A stretch of DNA of 6,088 nucleotides, from NCBI GenBank assembly GCA_012798155.1, contig JAAZNR010000768.1, positions 1 through 6,088 of the forward strand, given 5' to 3'. The notes under the pieces are model-generated. The model saw nothing but the letters and a program-made list of their open reading frames with translations. It was not told the DNA's origin and ran no database searches. Positions 1 to 6,088 of this stretch are shown here, piece after piece (position 1 is the stretch's first letter; every line of letters starts with the position of its first letter). Position numbers and translations under genes: made by a program. Source of the stretch: Thermogutta sp. Lineage in GTDB: Bacteria > Planctomycetota > Planctomycetia > Pirellulales > Thermoguttaceae.

Positions 1-220
1 GCCTCCCGCACGGGGTGAAGGCGAAATCGGCGGTGCCGCCCGCCTCGCACCCACGACCAAGGCGGGAGGGGCATTCATACCCAATTTTGCCTCCCCTCGG
101 CAAGGCGGTTTCTTGTTGCGGTCGCTCGCGTGAGCCGGAACTGCCGAGCGAGCGGGAGCGGCCGCCATGGCCGGAGCAAATCGGTTTCTTTTTTCGGTGC
201 CCCCTGTGAAACGGCCCGGC
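1..220. other. Region after the last operon gene, no supported gene
   Basis: The region begins after the TGA at 221-223 of the ligase-TPR gene. It holds a 7-bp inverted repeat (CGCTCGC at 123-129, GCGAGCG at 148-154) and a short hairpin (CGGCC 159-163, GGCCG 169-173). No T-run follows either on the minus strand, so a classical intrinsic terminator is not shown. A T6 run on the plus strand (189-194) is in the wrong direction for this operon. On the minus strand an ATG at 78 is preceded, 11 bases away, by GAGGGGAGG (90-98) and stays open to the left edge, coding MNAPPALVVG and so on; an ATG at 74 in another frame is also open. Too little is visible to call a gene. Confidence 0.45.
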
Positions 221-3214
221 TCAGCGCTGCGCCCCGGCGGTCTCTCGGGCGGCGACGGCGGGCGGTAGCGCGGCCCCCGACAATTGCCGTTCGCGAAGCG
301 CCGCCAAGCGTCGTTCCAGTGGTCGATGGCCGGGCCGGCGGAGCAGGCACCACCGCACGTGCTCTTCCGCTTCCGCCCAATGCCCCAGTTCCTCCAGTCG
401 CTGAGAAAGATAGTGATGCGATCGATAGTCGTTGGGGTCGAGAGCCGCGGCCTGCCGCGCGGCCTCCAAGGCCCCTACCTTGTCTCCCCTTTCCAGCAGG
501 ATGAAATGCGACTCCAGCCGCAATTGAGCCTCGGCGGCGGGGTCGTTCTCCATCCCCGCGATTTGCGACTGCAAGGCGGACAAATAGGCCTCCGCCAAGG
601 GTCCCAGGTTTTCGGCCGGGTAACTCTTTCGATAGTAGCGATACATGAATCGAACCGCTTCCAGGTCCGGTTCGAAGACGCGCAAGAGGAACTCGGTTTC
701 CTCGGCGATGTGTTCGGGCGAGGCGCGACCGGCGAGCTGCCGGATGAGACGCCGCTGGTGCAGACGTCCGGCGTGGAAGGCGCGGCGCCAGTAGTCGATC
801 CAGCCGGCCTCGTCGCCCGCCAAGAAGGCCTGCAAACCGGCTTCGAACAAGATGTTGCCGTTGTAGGGCGCCGCCCGCAGGGCCTGGGCGGTCCACTGCC
901 GCAGTTCGGCATCGCCCTCTCCGCGCAGAAAGCCCAACTCCCCCAGGACCAAATACGCCTCTCCCAGCAAAGGGCAGAGCCGGACGGCTTGATCGGCCTC
1001 GTGCCGGGCCAGGTACAGCAACCGGCGATGCTCTCCCACCGCGGCCGCCAGCCACTCTTCCAGCGCGGCGGCGCTGGGGAACCGAGATTGCACGGCCGCA
1101 TCCCGTATTTGACTGAGCGGCATGGCGTTCTCGGCACCGAGCTGGAGGGCGTGAAAGCGGCGGAGATAGGCCTGCGCCAGTCGCAAGTGCGGCTCGGCCC
1201 AACGCGGTTCCGCCTCCGCGGCCCGGGTCAAAAGCTCGATCACGCGCCGCTCCGATTCGGCCGGGCGTTCCGGCGGGGATTCGCCGTCTTGCAGCCAAGC
1301 GTCCATGGACGCGCTCTCGGAGGCCCGGCGCAGGATCAAATACCTTTCCCACATCTGCTGGGCGAAGACGGCGGGAAGACGGTCCGCGACGACGACCCCG
1401 GTCAGCACGGCGACGCAGAGGGCCGCCGCCGACCAGACGAGACGCCGCGAGGCCGCCGTCCCCCTCTCCTCCGCAGTCGAACCGCCGCCGGCCGCGATTC
1501 TTCGCTTGCCGGGGCTTGCGGATGCGCCGATTCTTCGCGTGTCGAACTTTGCGGATGCGCCGATTAGTTCCTTGCCCAGGCTTGCGGATACGCCCTTTGT
1601 TTCCCTACCCGGACTTGCGGATTCCCCGATTCTTTGGTTGCCGGGGCTTGCGGATGTGCCGTTTGCAATGCCTCGGCGGCGGGTGGACGCCGAGTCGGCC
1701 GCGAAGTCGCCGAGACGCCAAACGCAGGCCGCCAGCGTGACGGCGGTCACGGTCAGCCCCGGCACGTAAAACACGAAATCGACCAGGCCGTGCAAGGCGT
1801 GCGCGACCAGTCCCGCCGCGGCGGTCGCCGCCGCCATGCGATGCCGGGGATCGGGACCGCGAATCGCGGCCCGGCCCGCTCGAACGAACACCAGAATCCA
1901 ACCGCATAGCAACAGTCCCAGCCCCGGCCAACCGGTCTCCAGCAGGACTTGCAGATAGCTTTGTTCGGCATGGGAATAATACTCGGCGTGAGAGCGTGGG
2001 CCTTCGTAGAGGGCCTGCACAAAGCGAAAGCTGCCCGCCCCGGATCCCACAAGGGGGAAATCCTCCGCGGCGCGCCAAGTGTTTCGCCAAACGGTGGTGC
2101 GACTCGCCTGCCGATCCAGAGTTTCCCACGACAGAGCGGCCAGGTCATCGAGCCGTTCAGCCACGCGGTCTCGGCCGAAAATCGCCAGCGCCGCCGCCGT
2201 GAGCACGACCGCGAATCCCAAGACCGCAAAGCCCTGAGGTCGCAGGATCCGCCCGCGATACAGGGCCGCCGCCGTGATCATCAGGGCCAGGGCCAGAACC
2301 ACGTTCCCGGCTCGGGACAGCGACAGCAACCCGGCGAAGAGCACCGTTCCCAGCAGAACCATGCGCAACCATCGGCCTTCCGCGGGGTGCGAGGAGAAGG
2401 CGTCCGGCCCTGCCGGCTTGCCGCTCCCGCTCCAGGAGAATACGGCGCGGGTCGCGCCGCGGCGGGACGCAGCCCCGCCCTTCTCCCTCCCGGTGACGGC
2501 GCTTCCCCCGCCCAGCGCCCACCACAACAGCGGGCCGATACCCAGGGCCAAAAAGTCCGCGAAATGATTGCGGTTGGTGAAACAGCCTTTGACGGCGTCC
2601 GCGGTGGTGGAATAGGGATGCTGATAGAACCAGAAGAACTTGTCGTTGCCCGCCACGTGTTGCAAGACGCCCAGCCCGGCGACGACCGTCACGGCCCAGG
2701 CGAGGTAGCGGAATATCCGCTCCACGTCCGCGATCGTCCGGATGCGTTGCGCCGTGACCCAGAACACGGCGAAGTAGGACAGGAACAGAATCAGGCAGAG
2801 CCGCGTTTCCTCGGGCATCAGGCTGAGGTAGGGCCACGCGCCCAAGGCCCCGTTTCCCTGCTGAAACCAAAGCGGGAGGAAGGACGGGACCGCCGGCGAC
2901 AGGCGTGACAGGACGGCCGGGGGCATCGGCACCAATTGCAGCCCCAGGAGCAGGACGCCGGCCGCGGCAAGCCATTCCGCGCCGGTCCAGGTGAAGGGGG
3001 ATCGGGCGGAAAGCCCGCGGCGGAGGCACCACAGCAGAAGCATGGTTCCCGCCGTAGTCACCAACAGCAAATGCCCCAGCGGGTGGCGCCCGCCCATCAT
3101 CAAGGGGACGCCGAAGAGGCAGACCGGTTGCAGGGCGTCCAGACCCTGGTCGCAGAGGCGGACCCAGAGCGATTGCGTGCCGCTCGAGGAATCGTGAAAC
3201 GGGATTTGCGGCAT
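221..3214 (-). CDS. O-antigen ligase/polymerase (Wzy_C) domain protein with C-terminal TPR domain
   Basis: From ATG 3214 the protein has 997 residues; a GTG at 3325 in the same frame would add 37 low-complexity residues (1034 in all). The N-terminal half has about eleven membrane segments (near 29-41, 46-64, 79-97, 140-154, 168-188, 218-235, 284-298, 304-320, 327-346, 428-445, 461-498). Wzy_C-type motifs are FTNRNHFADFL (212-222), SLSRAG (298-303, R301), a segment with TVWRNTW and VGSGAGSF (374-396), and HAEQSYLQVLLETGWPG (415-431, H415). In WaaL-type ligases conserved Arg and His residues of this kind are essential; equating R301 and H415 with them is inference. A linker with five 11-residue repeats (519-573) leads to another membrane segment (593-610), then a helical region with TPR-like pairs (about 653-690, 738-800 and 905-973), probably in the periplasm. 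The family joins glycan units on undecaprenyl carriers at the periplasmic face. Next to Wza and Wzc homologues it may be the polymerase rather than a ligase; sequence alone does not decide. It is probably in one operon with the Wzc gene (stop at 3330). Confidence 0.88.
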   Translation of the reverse strand: MPQIPFHDSSSGTQSLWVRLCDQGLDALQPVCLFGVPLMMGGRHPLGHLLLVTTAGTMLLLWCLRRGLSARSPFTWTGAEWLAAAGVLLLGLQLVPMPPAVLSRLSPAVPSFLPLWFQQGNGALGAWPYLSLMPEETRLCLILFLSYFAVFWVTAQRIRTIADVERIFRYLAWAVTVVAGLGVLQHVAGNDKFFWFYQHPYSTTADAVKGCFTNRNHFADFLALGIGPLLWWALGGGSAVTGREKGGAASRRGATRAVFSWSGSGKPAGPDAFSSHPAEGRWLRMVLLGTVLFAGLLSLSRAGNVVLALALMITAAALYRGRILRPQGFAVLGFAVVLTAAALAIFGRDRVAERLDDLAALSWETLDRQASRTTVWRNTWRAAEDFPLVGSGAGSFRFVQALYEGPRSHAEYYSHAEQSYLQVLLETGWPGLGLLLCGWILVFVRAGRAAIRGPDPRHRMAAATAAAGLVAHALHGLVDFVFYVPGLTVTAVTLAACVWRLGDFAADSASTRRRGIANGTSASPGNQRIGESASPGRETKGVSASLGKELIGASAKFDTRRIGASASPGKRRIAAGGGSTAEERGTAASRRLVWSAAALCVAVLTGVVVADRLPAVFAQQMWERYLILRRASESASMDAWLQDGESPPERPAESERRVIELLTRAAEAEPRWAEPHLRLAQAYLRRFHALQLGAENAMPLSQIRDAAVQSRFPSAAALEEWLAAAVGEHRRLLYLARHEADQAVRLCPLLGEAYLVLGELGFLRGEGDAELRQWTAQALRAAPYNGNILFEAGLQAFLAGDEAGWIDYWRRAFHAGRLHQRRLIRQLAGRASPEHIAEETEFLLRVFEPDLEAVRFMYRYYRKSYPAENLGPLAEAYLSALQSQIAGMENDPAAEAQLRLESHFILLERGDKVGALEAARQAAALDPNDYRSHHYLSQRLEELGHWAEAEEHVRWCLLRRPGHRPLERRLAALRERQLSGAALPPAVAARETAGAQR
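1495..1659 (-). repeat. 33-bp tandem repeat, five units, encoding 11-residue repeats
   Basis: Units start at 1495, 1528, 1561, 1594 and 1627, with no gaps. Most share cgatt at the start and ttgcggat near the end (plus strand); the unit at 1594 is the most divergent. In the ligase-TPR protein they encode five steps: GTSASPGNQRI, GESASPGRETK, GVSASLGKELI, GASAKFDTRRI and GASASPGKRRI, with consensus G-x-S-A-S-P-G-x-x-x-I/K. They sit between the last Wzy_C membrane segment and the segment before the TPR domain. The basic character (many Arg and Lys) suggests a cytoplasmic loop by the positive-inside rule. It is probably a flexible linker with variable copy number. Confidence 0.85.
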
Positions 3215-3225
3215 GGCTTGGCGAG

Positions 3226-3232
3226 TTTCCTC
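3226..3232 (-). promoter_or_regulatory. Weak Shine-Dalgarno-like site before ATG 3214
   Basis: GAGGAAA on the minus strand lies 11 bases before the ATG at 3214, a longer gap than ideal. The competing GTG at 3325, four bases after the Wzc stop, has no purine-rich site before it. This favours ATG 3214 slightly but does not exclude translational coupling from the GTG. Confidence 0.3.
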
Positions 3233-3259
3233 GGTGTCGTACGAACTCTCCGGCTTCGT

Positions 3260-3322
3260 TCGCGGCGACTGTAGTTTTGCTCGCGGCGACGGCCCGTTCG
3301 CTCGCGGCGGCCGCCCGGCATC
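3260..3322 (-). repeat. 21-bp tandem repeat (3 units) at the Wzc/ligase gene junction
   Basis: The core tcgcggcgac (plus strand) occurs at 3260 and 3281, and as tcgcggcggc at 3302, exactly 21 bases apart. Neighbouring units agree at about 15 of 21 positions by eye. If the downstream gene starts at GTG 3325, the units encode three seven-residue steps (PRANGPS, PRAKLQS, PRTKPES). If it starts at ATG 3214, the array is intergenic. The period is both a multiple of three and two helical turns, so it does not settle which is right. Confidence 0.6.
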
Positions 3323-3329
3323 CACGAAA

Positions 3330-5690
3330 TCAGGCCACGCGCCGCGGCACGATTCGGCCGCGAAGGGGGATGGACGCCTCGGCCGGCGTATCTTCCTCCG
3401 GTTCCATGCGGAAAGCGTCCTCGCCGGCGGGCGTCTCCGCGTCGGGCGCCGCGTCGGGCGTCGCGGGGGGCGCCGCGGCCGCGGTCTCCTCGGCCTCCGC
3501 TCCGTAATAGTCGCCCGAGTAGCCCGCGTATCGGGCCTGCTCTTCTCCCCTCAGACGATTGACCGCCAATCCGATCAGCGGGACCTTGAGGATGCGGAGG
3601 TGTTCGATCGCGCGGAACAGCGTTCGCCGGGTATTCTTCAAGGGCTGCGTGACCAGCAGGGCGCCGTCGGCCATCCGCCCCAGGATGATCGTGTCGCTGG
3701 CCAAGGGTGCGGGAGGCGTGTCGATGATGACTTGATCGTAGGTCGACTCCGTCCACGTGAGCAGTTCGCTCATCCGCGCGGAGGCCAGCAATTCCGCGGG
3801 GTTGACGGGCCGAGCGCCGCACGGCAGGACGTCGAGGCCGGGGATGACGTCGCGGCGGATGCGGCCCGGCGCCGCCTCGGCCACCGCGGATTCCATCCGC
3901 AGGACTTCCGAGAGCCCCTCGCGTCCGCGGAGTCCCAGCAGCGTGGAAAGGCCGGGTCGCCGCAGGTCGCCGTCGATCAGCAGCGTGCGTTTGCCGCTCT
4001 GGGCGAAGGCGGCGGCCAGGTTGGCGGCAATGGTCGATTTGCCGTCGCCCGGCTCGGCGCTGGTGACGATGATCCGCTCCGTTCGCTCGTCGTGCAGGGC
4101 GATGGCCGTGCGGAGGGTGCGAAAACTCTCGCTGCCGGGGCCGGCCGGATCCTGGGCCACCTCGATGGCCTCCGCCCCCCCGCCGTCCCGCGGCGTCATT
4201 TCCCGCACCACGGCGAGGACCGGCGTCTTCAGTTGCCACTGGATCTCCTCCACCGAGCGGAAGTGATCATCCAAGACGTCCTGAACGTACACGATCATCA
4301 ATCCCACCCCCAACCCCAGCAATAGCACTATGGCGACGGTACGCGTCAGGCTGGGGGAGACGGGCGTCCGATTTTCCACCGCTTCGGTGATCAGCGAGAC
4401 CCGCAGGTCCCGCGTCAGTTCGATGTTCGTCAAACGCTTCACCAGACCGCCGTACAGCTCGCGCAATCCGGCGATGTCGTTCTTGAGCATTTCCATCTGG
4501 GCCAGGCCGCCGGCCAATTGGCCGGCCTCCGCGCGGGCGATTTCGTACTGCCGCGACAGCGAGTTTTCCTTTTCCACGCATTCGGCCAACCGCTGCTGCA
4601 TCAGGGCCTGCAAGGTGGGTCCCAGTTCGCCGGCCTCGATCGCGCCGAGGCGCTCGCGGAGCCGCTGTTGGAATCCCTGCAAAAAGAGTTGATTGGCCGC
4701 GATCCGCTGCACGAGCTGCTGCACCCGCGGGTGGTTGTCGCCCAGGTGGTCCCGCAGGGCATTCAGGGCCACCTGATCCTCCAAGATGCGCCGCTCGGCC
4801 TCGGACCGGGCCGTCGAATCCTGGGGGTTGAAACCCAGGCTGTTGAGCAGCATCTCCTGCCCTACCGCGTCCGACATGGTGGTCAGGTATTGCCGCAGGT
4901 CTTCGCCGTTGCGAATCGCCGCTTGCAGCGCCGCCAGCGAGGCCGCCAGCTCGACGCGCTCCTTCTGGGCCTCGATCAGGGCCGCGTTGAAGACCTTGGC
5001 GCGTTCCACCAGGGGATGCAAAAGCTGGCCGTTTCCCCCCGAGTCCAACGCCCCCAGCGATCGGCTGAGGTCTTGCAGTTGCTGCTCCTTTTCGCTCAGT
5101 CGGAGGCTGAGATCGTCTTTCTCCTTGTTCAGGGTTTGCACGATTTCCACGGCCGTCCCCTGATGCGTCTCGCGCATGAATTCCAGATAGGAATCGACCA
5201 CCGCGTTGACCACGCGGACCGCCGTGGCGGGGTCCTTGGATTCATAGCCGACGGTGATGATGTTGGTCTTGTGAACGGCCGACGCCGAGAGCCGCATTTG
5301 CAATTGCTTGATCCATTTCTCGGGCGTATCCGGCGACAAATCGACGGCGATGTCCTCCGGTGCCAGCCGCTTCAGCGCGCCCTGCAAGACCTTGGCGCTG
5401 GAGATCAGGTTGACGAAGGTCGGCATGAGGCTGTCGTCGCGGTTGGACTGCACCTCGATGGTGGGAGAGAGCGAGTTCTCGCCGGTCTGCAAAATGAGCA
5501 GCTCGGCCTTGGCGGAGTAGATGCGCTGGGCCGTGGCGTAGTAGAGGGCGCCCAGCAGCGCGGCGGCCAGCAGCGCGGCGGCCAACACCCGCCGGCGGCG
5601 CCGAACCGCGGCCGCGAACTGCATGGCCGCGTGGACCAAATGCGTGGTCGAATCGGGGAGGATGGTAGCGGGCGAAAACGAGTCGGGCAT
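3330..5690 (-). CDS. Wzc-like polysaccharide co-polymerase with BY-type tyrosine kinase domain
   Basis: A 786-residue inner-membrane protein that, by family, sets polymer chain length and drives export through cycles of tyrosine autophosphorylation. TM1 is at about 35-52 behind a basic RRRRR stretch. A Wzz-type domain follows, then long periplasmic coiled-coil helices (about 185-260 and 330-430), with the DNHPRV motif near 318-323 and a Pro-containing segment (TPVSP, 442-446) before TM2 (about 450-469). The cytoplasmic kinase has the oligomerisation motif ExxRxxR (E521, R524, R527), Walker A SAEPGDGKST (544-553, K551), Walker A' LIDGDLRRP (571-579) and Walker B VIIDTPP (654-660). A tyrosine cluster follows (Y721, Y724, Y728, Y729). 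All catalytic motifs appear intact, so an active kinase is expected. Length is close to the usual 700-800 residues. Unusually, the tyrosine cluster is not terminal: 57 residues follow, rich in Ala, Pro, Glu and Asp, ending in a basic patch. It lies between an SLBB export gene and a ligase/polymerase gene, as in Wzy-dependent loci. No separate phosphatase gene is visible. Confidence 0.93.
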   Translation of the reverse strand: MPDSFSPATILPDSTTHLVHAAMQFAAAVRRRRRVLAAALLAAALLGALYYATAQRIYSAKAELLILQTGENSLSPTIEVQSNRDDSLMPTFVNLISSAKVLQGALKRLAPEDIAVDLSPDTPEKWIKQLQMRLSASAVHKTNIITVGYESKDPATAVRVVNAVVDSYLEFMRETHQGTAVEIVQTLNKEKDDLSLRLSEKEQQLQDLSRSLGALDSGGNGQLLHPLVERAKVFNAALIEAQKERVELAASLAALQAAIRNGEDLRQYLTTMSDAVGQEMLLNSLGFNPQDSTARSEAERRILEDQVALNALRDHLGDNHPRVQQLVQRIAANQLFLQGFQQRLRERLGAIEAGELGPTLQALMQQRLAECVEKENSLSRQYEIARAEAGQLAGGLAQMEMLKNDIAGLRELYGGLVKRLTNIELTRDLRVSLITEAVENRTPVSPSLTRTVAIVLLLGLGVGLMIVYVQDVLDDHFRSVEEIQWQLKTPVLAVVREMTPRDGGGAEAIEVAQDPAGPGSESFRTLRTAIALHDERTERIIVTSAEPGDGKSTIAANLAAAFAQSGKRTLLIDGDLRRPGLSTLLGLRGREGLSEVLRMESAVAEAAPGRIRRDVIPGLDVLPCGARPVNPAELLASARMSELLTWTESTYDQVIIDTPPAPLASDTIILGRMADGALLVTQPLKNTRRTLFRAIEHLRILKVPLIGLAVNRLRGEEQARYAGYSGDYYGAEAEETAAAAPPATPDAAPDAETPAGEDAFRMEPEEDTPAEASIPLRGRIVPRRVA
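3439..3486 (-). repeat. 12-bp tandem repeat (4 units, last degenerate) in the Wzc tail
   Basis: Four consecutive 12-base units start at 3439, 3451, 3463 and 3475. The first two differ by one base (plus strand gcgtcgggcgcc and gcgtcgggcgtc), the third by three or four, and the fourth is degenerate. The period keeps the frame and encodes four-residue steps of the type A/T-P-D/P-A in the acidic tail after the tyrosine cluster (about residues 735-752). It is a low-complexity linker, probably grown by slippage. Confidence 0.6.
4509..4526. repeat. Perfect 18-bp palindrome inside the Wzc-like gene
   Basis: The bases GCCGGCCAATTGGCCGGC read the same on both strands, centred between 4517 and 4518. 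They code for part of the periplasmic helical region (residues around 389-394, GQLAGG). The Ala/Gly/Leu codon bias of a GC-rich gene makes such palindromes more likely than in random sequence, so no function is claimed. Confidence 0.4.
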
Positions 5691-5695
5691 GCCTG

Positions 5696-5701
5696 TCTTC
5701 C
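5696..5701 (-). promoter_or_regulatory. Probable ribosome binding site of the Wzc-like gene
   Basis: GGAAGA on the minus strand ends five bases before the ATG at 5690, a normal Shine-Dalgarno distance. It supports this ATG over the next in-frame Met (residue 23). It lies in the 18-base gap after the export gene, so the two genes are probably co-transcribed. Confidence 0.5.
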
Positions 5702-5708
5702 GTCGCGA

Positions 5709-6088
5709 TCAATAGAGCGGCACGGTGCCGCCGATATGCACGAAGCCTTTGAGCAGGTCGTAGATGAAGGTCCCGGGCGTCTCCTCGATGGAAATGACGT
5801 CGCCCGCCGCCACCAACAGGTTCTCCTGCGAATCCTCCTTGGCCCGCCGCAAGCTGACCTTGATCAACACCGGTTCCTCCCGGCCCGGCACGTGCCGCAT
5901 GATCCACACCTTGTCCGCGAAGGGACTGCTCTTGCCGCCGGCCAGGGCAACGGCGTCCAGAATACGAATGGGTTGATCGGGCGGCATGGCGTAGGAGCCG
6001 GGTTTGGCCACCAGACCGTCCACGAAGAAGGGCAGGGCCTCGCGCTCCGCCACCCGCACCACGTCCCCGTCCGAAAGCCGGTACTCGC
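5709..6088 (-). CDS. Polysaccharide export protein, SLBB domain (Wza-like), C-terminal part
   Basis: This is the 3' part of a gene whose start lies beyond the right edge; the frame stays open to base 6086, giving 125 visible residues and a TGA stop. The first visible residues (LSDGDVVRV) look like the end of one SLBB/export repeat. A fuller SLBB unit follows: FFVDGLVAKPGSY (residues 20-32), then a Leu-rich helix ending in the typical AGG (49-51), and AAGDVISIEE (93-102), the usual closing Gly-Asp-Val-Ile strand. The protein ends in GGTVPLY. Proteins of this family form the periplasmic and outer-membrane exit channel for capsule or exopolysaccharide, working with a Wzc-type partner. Such a partner is encoded 18 bases downstream, which supports the call. 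The N-terminal signal peptide and the Poly_export domain would lie outside the window. An internal GTG at 6062 could be mistaken for a start, but the reading frame and homology-like sequence continue upstream of it. Confidence 0.88.
   Translation of the reverse strand, partial: EYRLSDGDVVRVAEREALPFFVDGLVAKPGSYAMPPDQPIRILDAVALAGGKSSPFADKVWIMRHVPGREEPVLIKVSLRRAKEDSQENLLVAAGDVISIEETPGTFIYDLLKGFVHIGGTVPLY

Noticed and set aside
123..194. Intrinsic terminator for the operon
   Set aside because: GC-rich inverted repeats are present, but on the minus strand no T-run follows them. The only T-run is on the opposite strand.
15..209. Small plus-strand gene of 64 codons starting with GTG
   Set aside because: There is no ribosome binding site, the composition is Pro/Arg-rich, the frame is open into the left edge without a clear start, and the product has no recognisable features.
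75..1352. Minus-strand open frame of 425 codons in a shifted frame over the TPR region
   Set aside because: Its product is dominated by Arg, Gly, Ala and Pro, as expected of an out-of-frame GC-rich shadow. The other frame has coherent TPR-like helices.
284..1567. Long plus-strand open frame of 427 codons opposite the TPR region
   Set aside because: It lies wholly antisense to the well-supported ligase-TPR gene. Its product has no domain-like order, and long antisense frames are expected in GC-rich genes.
1495..1659. CRISPR array
   Set aside because: The units are contiguous 33-base repeats without unique spacers, keep an open reading frame and are degenerate, so this is a coding tandem repeat.
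3100..4239. Minus-strand open frame of 379 codons overlapping the kinase domain and the gene junction
   Set aside because: It overlaps the intact Walker motifs of the Wzc frame, and its own product is Arg/Gly-rich and unstructured. It is not a frameshifted gene part.

Overview
The window looks like part of an exopolysaccharide or O-antigen-type export and assembly operon from a high-GC bacterium, most likely a planctomycete. The assignment is an inference from two things: the style of the proteins (an O-antigen ligase domain fused to a TPR tail, with an Asn-Arg-Asn-His motif, and an SLBB export protein ending in a Val-Pro-Leu-Tyr-like terminus) and the GC-rich, weakly Shine-Dalgarno-led gene starts. 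No rRNA or other phylogenetic marker is present.

All convincing genes are on the minus strand, so the operon reads from the right edge to the left. At the right edge (5709-6088) is the C-terminal end of an SLBB-domain polysaccharide export protein (Wza-like outer-membrane exit channel); its start lies outside the window. Eighteen bases later comes a complete Wzc-like protein (3330-5690): a polysaccharide co-polymerase (Wzz/GNVR type) fused to a cytoplasmic BY-type tyrosine kinase, with all Walker motifs and a tyrosine cluster. It is followed by a very large membrane protein (221 to 3214 or 3325) with an O-antigen ligase/polymerase (Wzy_C) domain at the N-terminus and an extracytoplasmic TPR-like domain at the C-terminus. 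The last 220 bases (1-220) hold no gene I can support; they carry GC-rich inverted repeats and possibly the first codons of a further gene.

Together the three proteins form the core of a Wzx/Wzy-type machine. The ligase/polymerase joins sugar repeat units at the outer face of the inner membrane, the Wzc homologue controls chain length and cycles through tyrosine phosphorylation, and the SLBB protein makes the exit path. No glycosyltransferase, flippase or phosphatase is visible, so the polymer cannot be named.

The least ordinary feature is a set of three unrelated short tandem repeats, all with periods that are multiples of three and all in or next to linker segments of the last two genes: 12 bp x 4 in the Wzc tail, 21 bp x 3 at the gene junction, and 33 bp x 5 in the ligase-TPR linker. 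I found no CRISPR array, transposase, tRNA or rRNA, and no convincing new system beyond these architectural oddities.
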